From Sphingomonas sp. FARSPH (GTDB lineage Bacteria; Pseudomonadota; Alphaproteobacteria; Sphingomonadales; Sphingomonadaceae): DNA of 64,000 nt. The notes beneath the pieces were generated by a model, which saw only the letters and a list, made by a program, of their open reading frames with translations, was not told where the DNA came from and did no database searches. The stretch spans positions 868,001 through 932,000 of the forward strand of contig NZ_CP029985.1 of the NCBI RefSeq assembly GCF_003355005.1. Reading direction: 5' to 3'. Below are positions 8,426 through 16,935 of this stretch, in pieces; position 1 is the first letter of the stretch; each line of letters opens with the position of its first letter. Position numbers and translations under genes: made by a program.

Positions 8426-9220
8426 TCACAGCTCCCGCGGGTCGGGGCCGATGCGCGCCTGCCGGTCGAGCGCATCAATCGCGGCGATGTCCTCCGCATC
8501 CAGCGTCAGCGCCTCCGCCGCGACATTGTCGCTGAGATGCTCCGGATCCGCCGCCTTGGGGATCACCGACAGGCCGTGCGCCAGATGCCACGCCAGGATC
8601 ACCTGCGCCGCCGATCGCCGATGCTTCTCCGCGACCTGCACGATCGCGGCGTCGTGCAGCTGTTCTCCGCCCTGCCCCAGCGGGCTCCAGCTCTGCGTGA
8701 CGATGCCATGCGCATCGTGGAACGCGCGTTCCGCGCGCCGCTGGTGATAGGGGTGGAGCTCGATCTGGTTGACCGCGGGCATCACGCCCGTCGCCTCCGC
8801 GATCCGTTCCAGATGCTCGGGCAGGAAGTTCGACACGCCGATCGAGCGCGTCTTGCCTGCATCGCGCAACGCGACCAGCGCCTTCCACGCATCGACGTAG
8901 CGATCCTGCGCCGGCGAGGGCCAGTGGATCAGGTACAAATCGACACTGTCGCGGCCGAGCAGCGCCAGACTCTCGTCCAGCGCGGCCTCGGCATCGCCGT
9001 GCCGGTCGTTCCACAATTTGGTGGTCAGGAACGCGTCCGACGCCTGCATCCCTTCCCCGACGCCGCGTTCGTTGTGATAGATCGCCGCGGTGTCGATCAG
9101 CCGCACGCCGAGGTCGAGCGCGCGGCGCACCGCGACCGCCGCCTGCGCATCGGGGATCTGATAGGTGCCGAAGCCGAGCCGCGGCATCGTGCGGCCATCG
9201 TTGAGCGTGAAGTCGTCCAT
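8426..9220 (-). CDS. Aldo/keto reductase
   Basis: A 264-residue NADPH-dependent reductase of the aldo/keto reductase superfamily, TIM-barrel type. The catalytic tetrad is complete: D43 (L-I-D-T-A), Y48 (A-I-Y-H-N-E), K68 (L-T-T-K-L-W) and H99 (Y-L-I-H-W-P). The signature I-G-V-S-N-F is followed later by the cofactor loop segment V-I-P-K-A. The ATG at 9220 gives the family-typical start; the longer upstream frame has no family resemblance. Physiological substrate unknown; it resembles 2,5-diketo-D-gluconate reductase-like members. Confidence 0.9.
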   Translation of the reverse strand: MDDFTLNDGRTMPRLGFGTYQIPDAQAAVAVRRALDLGVRLIDTAAIYHNERGVGEGMQASDAFLTTKLWNDRHGDAEAALDESLALLGRDSVDLYLIHWPSPAQDRYVDAWKALVALRDAGKTRSIGVSNFLPEHLERIAEATGVMPAVNQIELHPYHQRRAERAFHDAHGIVTQSWSPLGQGGEQLHDAAIVQVAEKHRRSAAQVILAWHLAHGLSVIPKAADPEHLSDNVAAEALTLDAEDIAAIDALDRQARIGPDPREL

Positions 9221-9296
9221 GCGCCACTGAGCGCGCAAGGGGCGCCGGCGGTTCCCCCCTTCCCTTCGCCCCCCGGATCGGCCAAGTCCCGGCACC

Positions 9297-9926
9297 ATGT
9301 TCGAAAAGATCCTGGGCGTGCTCGCCACCTTCACCATCGGCGTGATTTCCGGCGGCGGCTACGTCGGCATCGCGCTGCTGATGGCGATCGAAAGCGCGTG
9401 CATCCCGCTGCCGTCCGAAATCATCATGCCGTTTGCGGGCTATCTCGTCTCGACCGGCCGGTTCGACCTGTATCTTGCCGCGACCGCCGGGGCGATCGGC
9501 TGCAACCTCGGCTCGATCGTCGCCTATGAGATCGGCAGGCGCGGCGGCCGGCCGGTGGCGGAACGCTGGGGCCGCTACCTGCTGATCGGGCCGGGCGAGC
9601 TCGATGCGGCGGACCGGTTCTTCGCGCGCTGGGGCAGCATCGCGGTGCTGATCGGTCGCCTGCTGCCGGTGATCCGCAGCTTCATCGCCTTCCCCGCAGG
9701 CGTCGCGCGGATGCGCCTCGTGCCGTTTCACGTCTACACCTTCATCGGCAGCTGGCCGTGGTGCTTCGGCCTCGCCTGGGTCGGCATGCGGCTCGGCGAC
9801 AAATGGAACAGCGACCCGCGCGTCAAGGCGGCGTTCCACCGCGCCGACCTCGTCATCGGCATCGTCCTCGTCGCCGCGGTCGCCTTCTACGTCTGGCACC
9901 GCGTCCGCGGGCTCAAGCGCGCCTGA
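9297..9926 (+). CDS. DedA-family membrane protein
   Basis: The 209-residue protein has several hydrophobic helices and the DedA signatures E-S-A-C-I-P-L-P-S-E near residues 33-42 and G-R-L-L-P-V-I-R-S-F-I followed by F-P-A-G. DedA proteins are half-transporter-like inner-membrane proteins; several family members translocate undecaprenyl phosphate or phospholipids or maintain membrane potential. The 3' end overlaps the convergent gene by 14 bp. Which DedA subgroup this is cannot be decided here. Confidence 0.9.
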   Translation: MFEKILGVLATFTIGVISGGGYVGIALLMAIESACIPLPSEIIMPFAGYLVSTGRFDLYLAATAGAIGCNLGSIVAYEIGRRGGRPVAERWGRYLLIGPGELDAADRFFARWGSIAVLIGRLLPVIRSFIAFPAGVARMRLVPFHVYTFIGSWPWCFGLAWVGMRLGDKWNSDPRVKAAFHRADLVIGIVLVAAVAFYVWHRVRGLKRA

Positions 9927-11304
9927 CGCGTTCGACAAGCCAGCCGAGCATCGCGAGCGCGCATACCGCCCACAGCGCGAAGCCGTACCACGGCGTCCAG
10001 CCGAACCATTCGCTCGCGACCGTGCGCAGGTCGCCGGCGGCGAAGCGGCCGGCGAGGACGCCGTCCCACAAGGGAAAGGGCGTCGTCGGCGGGGCGAAGA
10101 TTTCCGCCGACGCGATGGCGGCATTGAGCGCGATCGATCCGCCAAGCACCAGCGCCGCCGCGATGCGCGGCCAGCCGGCGCGCAGCCGCAGCCATATCGC
10201 CGCCAGTCCGATCGCGAGCGGCCCGACCGCGGGCATGGCGAAACGCGGGCCGGTCGTGTTGCCGCCCTGCCAATAGACATAGGCGGCGTTGACGAGCAGC
10301 GCGATCGCGACGCTGGCGATACAGGCGAGCGCCAGCGCCCGGCGATGCGGGTCGCGCAGCATCAGCGCCAGGCCGACCGGCGCGAGCAGCAGCACGGGCG
10401 CGACCCAGACCAGCCCGATCCTCCGCCCGTTCAGGATATCGACGAGCACGCGCGGCTGCGGGCGGACGAGGCCGAAGACGCCCCGGTGCATCCCTTCCCA
10501 GCCGACGACGCCGGCATAGCCGACGCGCAGCGGATCGCCGAGCACCAGCGCGTTGTAGGCGAGAAAAGGTACCGCGGTGACGATGCCTGCCCCGAGGAAG
10601 GCGGCGATCCAGCGCATCCGGTCGCCGCGCGCCCGCACCTGCCACAGCGCGAGCAGGCCGATCGGCGCGCCGGCGAGCAACGCCTGATGCTCGATCACCA
10701 CCGCGCCGCCCAGCGCCAGCCCCGTGACGGCGGCGTAGCGCAATCCGCGCCCCTCGCCGCGCACGATCGCCCATATCGCGATCACGTAGAGCGCCGCGAC
10801 GGGCGCATGCCCCATGACGGTCGTCGACCAGCCCCAGATCGGCGTGCCGAGCGCGAAGCCGAGCGCCGCGAACAGCGCCGCCGCCGCGCTGCCCGTCAGG
10901 ATCAGCGCCAGGTCGAACAGCGCGACCGCGGCGAGCGCGGTCAGCACCGCCGTGCCGCTCGCCGCCGCCAGCCGCGTGCGCAGCCGCAGCATCGCCTCGA
11001 AATCGGGCCCTACCGGAAAGGCGCCAAAATCGGTGCCGCGCCGCCCCGTCGCCGCGTCCGCCAGCGCGACCGCGGGCAGCGCGATGAGCGTCATGCCCGG
11101 CGCCTTGTCGAGATAATAATGGCCGTCGAACATCGCCTTGTCGATCGTCAGCGTCTGGTAACGGTCGATCGCGCCGCCCTCGCCCTCGACGATGCTCATC
11201 GCCGCGAACATGCGCGTCGCGTTGTTGGGGTTAAGCTCCCACGACCCGAACCACGCGGCGCTGAACCAGACGAGCGCGAACAGCACGATGCGGACACCGC
11301 GCAC
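9913..11304 (-). CDS. Multi-pass membrane protein, GT-C-like glycosyltransferase candidate
   Basis: The 463-residue protein has about ten to twelve hydrophobic segments. The first large loop carries an acidic, aromatic patch (T-I-D-K-A-M-F-D-G-H-Y-Y-L-D-K-A-P-G), resembling the loop of ArnT/PMT-type (GT39/GT83) transferases that use polyprenyl-phosphate sugars. The C-terminal part ends in further helices and a basic tail. If the assignment holds, it would glycosylate lipid A, protein or a lipid from the periplasmic side. It precedes nothing on its strand except the convergent dedA-type gene. The family link is by topology and loop pattern only. Confidence 0.6.
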   Translation of the reverse strand: MRGVRIVLFALVWFSAAWFGSWELNPNNATRMFAAMSIVEGEGGAIDRYQTLTIDKAMFDGHYYLDKAPGMTLIALPAVALADAATGRRGTDFGAFPVGPDFEAMLRLRTRLAAASGTAVLTALAAVALFDLALILTGSAAAALFAALGFALGTPIWGWSTTVMGHAPVAALYVIAIWAIVRGEGRGLRYAAVTGLALGGAVVIEHQALLAGAPIGLLALWQVRARGDRMRWIAAFLGAGIVTAVPFLAYNALVLGDPLRVGYAGVVGWEGMHRGVFGLVRPQPRVLVDILNGRRIGLVWVAPVLLLAPVGLALMLRDPHRRALALACIASVAIALLVNAAYVYWQGGNTTGPRFAMPAVGPLAIGLAAIWLRLRAGWPRIAAALVLGGSIALNAAIASAEIFAPPTTPFPLWDGVLAGRFAAGDLRTVASEWFGWTPWYGFALWAVCALAMLGWLVERVRRA

Positions 11305-11308
11305 GCGT

Positions 11309-11818
11309 TCAGCCGAACAGCCAGTGGCCGAGCATCCGCCCGAACGGAAAGGTGAACAGCCCTGCGATCAGCAGCGCGCCGGTCACCATCGCGCGCACGC
11401 CGCGGCGATGCCGCGCGACCTCGTGCCGCCGCGCCGCCCGCCACAGCAGCGGCACCTGCACCAATGTGAAGGCGGAGAGGAGGTGGATCAGGCTGAGCCC
11501 GCCATGATTGGTCTGGCGGATACCGAAGGAGAGGAGCGCGGTGAGGATCATCGCGCCGACCCAGATCGCGCCGAGCCGGCGATGCCGCCGGTCGCCGCGC
11601 CGCCCGAGCAGCATCACCGGCGTCAGCGCCAGCGCGACGAGGATCGTGGCAAGATGCGCCCAGACGAGCGGTGGCACACGGACCCACTCGCCCCGCCCGC
11701 GTGCGATCGCGACGAGCACGACTGCGAGCAGCGCCGCGGCGGCATAGGCGAGGATGCGCTCATAGGTATCGGGCGCGAGCGGGCGCGCGCGTCGGGTTGC
11801 GGGTGCGGCGGTGGCCAT
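11309..11818 (-). CDS. DUF2306-type predicted membrane protein
   Basis: A 169-residue protein with four hydrophobic helices and scattered histidines in helices (V-W-A-H-L-A, R-Q-T-N-H-G-G-L-S-L-I-H, G-H-W), as in the DUF2306 group. Its stop is four bases before the start of the downstream membrane gene, so the two are probably one transcript. Function unknown; heme or quinone contact through the histidines is only a guess. The start has a basic Ala-rich leader before the first helix. Confidence 0.65.
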   Translation of the reverse strand: MATAAPATRRARPLAPDTYERILAYAAAALLAVVLVAIARGRGEWVRVPPLVWAHLATILVALALTPVMLLGRRGDRRHRRLGAIWVGAMILTALLSFGIRQTNHGGLSLIHLLSAFTLVQVPLLWRAARRHEVARHRRGVRAMVTGALLIAGLFTFPFGRMLGHWLFG

Positions 11819-12131
11819 GGTCGCGAGTCCCCCCGGTCTCGGTGATGCTTGGCGGTGTGTACCGGGATGGCGCCGAGGCGGGAAGGGGCGGGGGGATCAT
11901 CGTCATCGCATTGCCACGGCTCTGGGGCCGGGCATCGAGCCTACCTGCAACACGCAACTCTCGTGCGTCCCCCTTTCACTTCCCCGGCGAAGGCCGGGGC
12001 CCAGTCGGGGGGCGTCTGGGCTAGACGCAGCGTGCCGTCACCCAAGCTTTCCCAACTGGGCCCCGGCCTTCGCCGGTGAGGGAACGCTGGCACCGGCCGG
12101 CCACCGATTCAGGATGCAAACGCCCCGATAC
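11819..12131. other. Non-coding gap holding one inverted repeat
   Basis: I see no gene here. The right half is occupied by the 11982-12078 inverted repeat; the left half must hold the promoter of the minus-strand membrane pair, but no clear -35/-10 pair stands out. Confidence 0.6.
11982..12078. repeat. Inverted repeat, CCCCGGCGAAGGCCGGGG family
   Basis: Left arm 11982-12005 (CCCCGGCGAAGGCCGGGG then CCCAGT) is complementary to right arm 12055-12078 (ACTGGG then CCCCGGCCTTCGCCGG) with only a single end mismatch. Each arm is itself a small GC hairpin. Related half sites lie near 2340-2360 and 16353-16376. Confidence 0.75.
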
Positions 12132-12644
12132 TCAAGGAATCCGCGCCTCTTCCGCCTTCTGTTGCTGCCGCTCCGCGCGCGCCGCGCGCGCGGCCTGCGC
12201 GAAACAGCCCGACTGGCCGCTCGCGCCGACCACCGAGCAGCTGCCCGTGCTCGACACGCCGACGCCGGTGTCCAGCACGCCCTGCGCGCGCGCCGCCCAG
12301 CTCTGGTTCTGCGGCGTCACCTGGAATTCGCGCAGTTCCTTGGGGACGCGGAACTGTTCCTGCGCGCTGCGCCGTTCGCACACGACGATCTCCGCGCCGT
12401 CGTTGTTCGTCGGGCAGCGTTCGTTGCCGTAGAGGATCAGCACGCCGTTGACCGGCGCGCGCTTGGCGACCTCGCCCGGCTTTTCGACCGGCTTGATCGT
12501 CACCGCACCGGGCAGCGCCGGCGTCGGCGAAACCTGCGACGCGGCGGCGGGCGTCACCGGCGCGCGGGCGGGCAGCGTCGCCGCCTGCTGCGCCATCACG
12601 GGCGCTCCGGCCAGCATCAGGCCGAGGATCATCGCGCTACGCAT
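12132..12644 (-). CDS. Conserved secreted protein of unknown function
   Basis: The first 18 residues form a clear signal peptide ending A-M-A-Q. The mature part is Pro/Ala-rich and then carries C-P-T-N-N-D-G-A-E-I-V-V-C-E-R-R followed by F-R-V-P-K-E-L-R-E, a pattern I associate with small sphingomonad periplasmic proteins (E-I-V-V-C-x-R-R ... R-I-P-K-E-L-R). The two cysteines of that motif and two more near the C-terminus could form disulfides, consistent with dsbB a few hundred bases away. The tail is Ala/Arg/Gln-rich. No function is known to me. Confidence 0.7.
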   Translation of the reverse strand: MRSAMILGLMLAGAPVMAQQAATLPARAPVTPAAASQVSPTPALPGAVTIKPVEKPGEVAKRAPVNGVLILYGNERCPTNNDGAEIVVCERRSAQEQFRVPKELREFQVTPQNQSWAARAQGVLDTGVGVSSTGSCSVVGASGQSGCFAQAARAARAERQQQKAEEARIP

Positions 12645-12657
12645 TTCGTCTCTCCCG

Positions 12658-13200
12658 TCAGATCCGCTTGGCGGCGGCGATCGCGACCTTGCAGCCCAGC
12701 CGGATCATGCCGAACATCACCGGATAGGCGATGGCATTTTCCGCGCCCGCGCCGATCGCATGGTCACGATGCTCCAGTTCCTCCGCCTGGAAATCGGCGA
12801 TCGCATCGGCGAGTTCGGGGTCGCTGTCGCCCAATTCGTCGCGCTGCGCCTGGTAATGTTTGTCGATTTCCGTCTCGACCGCGGCGGTGCAGGCCATCGC
12901 CGCTTCCGGCCCGATCGCGGCGGTGACCGCGCCGAGCGCAAAGCCCGCGACGTTCCAGAACGGCTGCATCAGCGTCGGGCGCACGCCGCGCGTCGCAATC
13001 ATCCGGTCGAAGAAGGCGCGGTGCCGCTCCTCCTGCGTCGCCATGTGATGGATCGCGCGGGCGGCCGGGTGGCGATCGCCCAGCACCGCGAGCTGCCCCG
13101 CATAGATGCGTGTCGCGCCATATTCGCCCGCCTGGTCGACGCGGATCATCGCCTTCACGGGCTCGCGGCGGTCGCCCGGCTTCCAGCGTGCGTGGCTCAT
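12658..13200 (-). CDS. coq7: Demethoxyubiquinone hydroxylase, COQ7 family
   Basis: COQ7 is a di-iron carboxylate hydroxylase that adds the last ring hydroxyl in ubiquinone synthesis, at the inner membrane. The iron ligands are present as two repeats: E26 (D-Q-A-G-E-Y-G-A), E57-x-x-H60 (Q-E-E-R-H), then E-x-E-I-D-K-H and E-E-L-E-H. The protein has 180 residues, normal for the short bacterial form. Its ATG overlaps the dsbB stop by 4 bp, so the two are translated as a unit. Confidence is high. Confidence 0.93.
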   Translation of the reverse strand: MSHARWKPGDRREPVKAMIRVDQAGEYGATRIYAGQLAVLGDRHPAARAIHHMATQEERHRAFFDRMIATRGVRPTLMQPFWNVAGFALGAVTAAIGPEAAMACTAAVETEIDKHYQAQRDELGDSDPELADAIADFQAEELEHRDHAIGAGAENAIAYPVMFGMIRLGCKVAIAAAKRI

Positions 13201-13679
13201 CGGCTCTTCCTCATCAACACGAGGATCACCAACGCACCACCGAGCGAGAAGATCGCATTGAACCCGGCGAGCGAGATGCCCATCAGCGTCCATTGCGGCG
13301 CGTCGCAGCGCACGACCGGCGCCTTCATCAGCGCCGCCAGCCGATCGGCTGCGTCCATTCCGCGCATGTCGACCGTCGAGGTGCAGGCGGTAAAGCCCTG
13401 CCACCAATGATATTCGACGCCCGCATGCGCGACGCCGATCGCGCCCGACACCGCGATCAGCAGTGCGGCGAGGACAACGCATGCCTTGGCGACGCTGCGC
13501 TGCGGGACGACGAAGGCGAGGAGCGCGAAGGGCAGCGCGGCATAATGCGGCCAGCGCTGCCAATGGCACATCTCGCATGGGTAGAGGTGGCCGAAGATCT
13601 GCGATCCCCATGCCCCCGCCAGCAGGGCGGCGGGCAGCAGCAGCGCGATCCAGCGGGCGAGGCGTTCGTTGCGGGTCAT
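13197..13679 (-). CDS. dsbB: Disulfide bond formation protein B
   Basis: DsbB reoxidises DsbA in the periplasm and passes electrons to quinone. The 160-residue protein has four hydrophobic helices, the first periplasmic pair C35-E-M-C38 (usual CxxC) and the second pair C99 and C125 in the next loop. Its end overlaps coq7, a pairing that makes sense because DsbB uses ubiquinone. It begins 10 bp after the S41 peptidase gene on the same strand. Confidence 0.9.
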   Translation of the reverse strand: MTRNERLARWIALLLPAALLAGAWGSQIFGHLYPCEMCHWQRWPHYAALPFALLAFVVPQRSVAKACVVLAALLIAVSGAIGVAHAGVEYHWWQGFTACTSTVDMRGMDAADRLAALMKAPVVRCDAPQWTLMGISLAGFNAIFSLGGALVILVLMRKSR

Positions 13680-13689
13680 CGCGCGCGCC

Positions 13690-15051
13690 CTATTTTGCGG
13701 CCACGTCGGGCGGCGTCTTGACCGGCCGCGGCTTCGTCGCGGCGGCGACCGCGGTCGGCCCGCCCAGCCGCGCGATCGTCTTCAGCGCATAATAAAGCTG
13801 GAAATCGTCGATGCCCTGCTTCTTCAGCTGGTCCGCGGTCATCGCGAAGCGCGGATCGGTCTTGGCATCGTCTTCCAGGCTGCGATCGTCCGCCTTCACC
13901 TCGTTGATCAGGTGCCGGCGCAGGTCCGCCTCGCGGAATACGGGACGCGACTTGAAATCGGGATCGCTGATCTCGGGCACCTTGATGTCGGGGACGATGC
14001 CGCCTTCCTGCACGCTGCGCCCCGATGGCGTGTAATAGCGCGCGGTGGTCAGGCGCAGCGCGGTCTTCGGGCCGAGCGGCAGCAGCGTCTGGACCGATCC
14101 CTTGCCGAACGTCCGCTCGCCCATGATCAGCGCGCGGTGATGATCCTGCAGCGCGCCCGCGACGATCTCGGACGCGGACGCGGTGCCCGAATTGGTCAGC
14201 ACGACGACGGGCAGGCCGTGCGCATCGTCGCCGGGCTTGGCGAAATAGCGCTCGATATCGCTCTTCTCGCGGCCGCGCTGCGAGACGATCTCGCCATGAT
14301 CGAGGAAGGCGTCGCTGACCGCGATCGCCTGCGTCAGCAGGCCGCCGCCATTGTCGCGCAGGTCGACGACATAGCCGAGCGGGCGATGCCCCAGGCTCTT
14401 GTCGATCGCCATGATCGCCGCCCGCGTATCCGCGCCGGTATTTTCGGAGAAGGTGTTGATGTTGACGTAGCCGACATCGCCACGCACCTCCCACTTCACC
14501 GGCTTTTGCACGATCACCTCGCGCTGCATGGTGACGTCGATCGGCTTGTCGCGGCCCGGCCGCACCAGGGTCAGGCTGATCTTCGAGCCCGGCTTGCCAC
14601 GCATCAGCGCCACCGCCTCGTCCAGCGTGTCGCCGTAGATCAGCTTGCCGTCGATGTGCGTGATATAGTCGCCCGACTTCACGCCCGCGCGATAGGCGGG
14701 CGTGTCCTCCTGCGGCGCGACGACCTTGACCGCGCCATCCTCCATCTGGACGGTGAGGCCGAGGCCACCGTAATTGCCCTCCGTCTGGATGCGCAGATTG
14801 TCGTAATCGAGCGCGTCGACATAGCTCGAATGCGGGTCGAGCGCGGCGAGCATGCCCTGGATCGCCCCCTTGATCAGCGTCTTGTCGTCGACCTTGTCGA
14901 CGTAATCGGCCTTCACGCGGTTGAACACGTCGAGGAACTGGTCGAATTCGCGATAGGTGTCGGTGTCGACGGCGGCCATCGCCTGCGTCGCGAGCGGGAT
15001 CAGGCAGAGCGAGCCGACGAGTGCGGTCGCGGTAAGCAGCGGACGGGCCAT
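13690..15051 (-). CDS. ctpA: Carboxy-terminal processing peptidase, S41 family
   Basis: A 453-residue periplasmic protease with a signal peptide (residues 1-26, ending A-M-A), a PDZ domain around 90-170 and the S41 catalytic core. The Ser-Lys dyad is S292 (S-G-T-A-S-A-S-E-I-V) and K317 (F-G-K-G-S-V-Q). Such enzymes trim tails of periplasmic and cell-wall proteins, and some degrade peptidoglycan endopeptidases. I took the ATG at 15051, preceded by AGGAA, because a longer frame adds residues ahead of the signal peptide. It lies just downstream of the EnvC-type gene, a linkage usual in alphaproteobacteria. Confidence 0.93.
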   Translation of the reverse strand: MARPLLTATALVGSLCLIPLATQAMAAVDTDTYREFDQFLDVFNRVKADYVDKVDDKTLIKGAIQGMLAALDPHSSYVDALDYDNLRIQTEGNYGGLGLTVQMEDGAVKVVAPQEDTPAYRAGVKSGDYITHIDGKLIYGDTLDEAVALMRGKPGSKISLTLVRPGRDKPIDVTMQREVIVQKPVKWEVRGDVGYVNINTFSENTGADTRAAIMAIDKSLGHRPLGYVVDLRDNGGGLLTQAIAVSDAFLDHGEIVSQRGREKSDIERYFAKPGDDAHGLPVVVLTNSGTASASEIVAGALQDHHRALIMGERTFGKGSVQTLLPLGPKTALRLTTARYYTPSGRSVQEGGIVPDIKVPEISDPDFKSRPVFREADLRRHLINEVKADDRSLEDDAKTDPRFAMTADQLKKQGIDDFQLYYALKTIARLGGPTAVAAATKPRPVKTPPDVAAK

Positions 15052-15176
15052 CGAAATTCCTGAAGGCACTAGAAGCGGACGCGATCCTAGCCGAGTTCGA
15101 ACCGCAGTCAAAGCACGAGCCGGGCTTAACGCGGGCTGAGCGGACGGGGACGGCGGCTACCGTACCGCCGGCCGCT

Positions 15177-16334
15177 TCAGCCCAGCAACGCGACGATATC
15201 GACCGGCCGCCCGCGCCGGCGCAATTCCACGGTAACCTGTGGATCGTCATCCATCGCCGCGGTGCCGATCGGGATGCCCGCGGCGACCCGCTGCCCCGCC
15301 GCCACGCCGGTCGCGGCGAGCCCGGTGACGAGGCTGGTCCAGCCGTCGCCATGGTCGATGATAACGATCGTGCCGTAATCGCGGAACGCGCGGGCATAGC
15401 GCACGACGCCTGCCGCCGGCGCGACAACACGCGCGCCCCGCCGCACCGCGAAGGTCAGGCCGCGCGCCCGGACGCCCGCGGCGGAAAGCTCGTCGAAACC
15501 CGTGACCAATCGCCCGCGCACCGGCAGGCGATAGACACCGCCGATCCGCGCCGGCATCGCCGCACCGGGCGCAAGCGGCCGCGGCAGCGGGCCGGGCAAT
15601 GCGACAAGGTCGCCCGCCCTTGCCTGCGCATCGCCCTGCTCCGCCAGCCGGTCGACGAGGTCGCGGGCGCGTTCGCCGAGCGCGAGCGCACGATCCTCCT
15701 CGCCCATCGCGTCGCGACCCAAAGCGCGGCTGCGCGCGCGATGCGCCGCCTCCGCCTCGGCGAGCGCGGTGCGATCCGCCTCCAGCCGCGCGCGGCCGTC
15801 GCGCAGCGCCGCCTCGGCGAGCGCCGCCTGCCCCTGCAGCGCGCGGGTGCGTGCGATCGCGTCGCGCATCCCTGCGGTCTCGGCGCGGACGACGGGCAGC
15901 GCACCGCCCAGCACCGCGCGGACATGGACGAGGTCGTCGACCGATCCCGGCTGCGCGAGGGCCGCGATGGCGGGCCGCCGCGCCATCGCCTGCAACGCCG
16001 CGAGCAGCCGCGCGACGGGCGCCTGCCGCACCGCAAAGTCTGCCTGCTGCCGGCCGAGCAGCTGCGCGACGAGGCTGCGCCGCGCCTGCGCCGCGGCGAG
16101 ATTCGCCTCCGCCGCAGTGACGCGCGCGGCGAGCGCGGCCTCCTCGGCGCGCGCCCTGTCGGCGGCATTGCGTTCCGACGCGGCGCGCGCCGTCAACGCC
16201 TGCGCCCGCGCCGCCGCCGTCGCCGCATCGCGCTTGGCGATCGCGAGCCGGTCGCGCTGGTCGGCGAGCGACTGGCCCGATGCCGCGACACTTCCCGACA
16301 ACAGCAGGGCGGCGGCAAGGACGCCGCTCGCCAT
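15177..16334 (-). CDS. envC: Murein hydrolase activator, EnvC type (degenerate LytM)
   Basis: A signal peptide (about residues 1-22) leads into a long Ala/Arg/Glu-rich coiled coil (about 25-240) and a C-terminal M23/LytM fold. The zinc ligands of active M23 enzymes are missing: the usual first His/Asp site reads R-G-L-T-F-A-V and the H-L-H-F-E site reads Q-V-T-V-E-L. That is the state of EnvC, which activates cell-division amidases instead of cutting peptidoglycan itself. The ATG at 16334 was chosen because it starts the signal peptide. It precedes ctpA by 125 bp. Confidence 0.85.
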   Translation of the reverse strand: MASGVLAAALLLSGSVAASGQSLADQRDRLAIAKRDAATAAARAQALTARAASERNAADRARAEEAALAARVTAAEANLAAAQARRSLVAQLLGRQQADFAVRQAPVARLLAALQAMARRPAIAALAQPGSVDDLVHVRAVLGGALPVVRAETAGMRDAIARTRALQGQAALAEAALRDGRARLEADRTALAEAEAAHRARSRALGRDAMGEEDRALALGERARDLVDRLAEQGDAQARAGDLVALPGPLPRPLAPGAAMPARIGGVYRLPVRGRLVTGFDELSAAGVRARGLTFAVRRGARVVAPAAGVVRYARAFRDYGTIVIIDHGDGWTSLVTGLAATGVAAGQRVAAGIPIGTAAMDDDPQVTVELRRRGRPVDIVALLG

Positions 16335-16352
16335 CCCCCCGCCCCATCTTAC

Positions 16353-16376
16353 CGCCCCGGGGAAGGCCGGGGTCCA
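16353..16376. repeat. Half copy of the CCCCGG...CCGGGG repeat
   Basis: CCCCGGGGAAGGCCGGGGTCCAGT closely matches an arm of the 11982-12078 element. A degraded partner (ACTGTGCCCCGGCTGACCGGG) follows near 16429-16449. The whole gap 16335-16510 seems to be a decayed inverted repeat. Confidence 0.5.
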
Positions 16377-16510
16377 GTCGGGCAACGCCCATGACGACGC
16401 TCTGTCCTCCGCAACCCCGACCGTCCCGACTGTGCCCCGGCTGACCGGGCGCGCGCCTCGCGTCTCTCCATCTTCGCCTTCACGAAAAGGACCCTGCCCC
16501 CCGACCACGC

Positions 16511-16933
16511 TCACCCTTCCCGGTGATAGGGGTGGCCGGCGAGGATGCTCGTCGCGCGGAACAGTTGCTCCGCCAGCATCGCGCGGGCGAGCATGTGCGG
16601 CCAGGTCGCGCGGCCGAACGAGAACAGCAGGTCGGCCTCCGCCCGCTCGGCATCGCCGAAGCCGTCCGCCGCGCCGATCAGGAAGCGCGTCTCGCGCACG
16701 CCATCGTCGCGCCAGCGCTCCAGCCGCCGCGCGAAGTCGAGCGAGCCTAATGCCTCGCCTTTTTCGTCGAGCAGCACGCGCCGCGTCTGCGGTTCAAGCG
16801 GGGGCAACTTGCCGCCGGTATCGGGCAGTTCGGTGACGCGCGTCGGCCAGGCGATCCGCTTCAGATAGCGGTCGACCAGCTCGGCCTCGGGCGAGCGCCC
16901 GATCCGGCCGCGCGCGACGATATGGAGGAGGAT
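16511..16933 (-). CDS. rlmH: 23S rRNA pseudouridine(1915)-N3 methyltransferase, apparent ATC start
   Basis: RlmH methylates pseudouridine 1915 of 23S rRNA using SAM. The family N-terminus L-L-H-I-V-A-R-G-R-I-G-R-S-P-E is present, as are L-L-D-E-K-G and F-L-I-G-A-A-D-G-F-G and the C-terminal H-P-Y-H-R. There is no ATG, GTG or TTG at the right place. The codon exactly where relatives have their initiator is ATC (16933-16931), two bases after the rsfS stop, giving 140 residues. The upstream frame belongs to rsfS in another phase. Either ATC is a genuine rare start or an ATG has a base error. Confidence 0.9.
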   Translation of the reverse strand: MLLHIVARGRIGRSPEAELVDRYLKRIAWPTRVTELPDTGGKLPPLEPQTRRVLLDEKGEALGSLDFARRLERWRDDGVRETRFLIGAADGFGDAERAEADLLFSFGRATWPHMLARAMLAEQLFRATSILAGHPYHREG

Positions 16934-16935
16934 GG

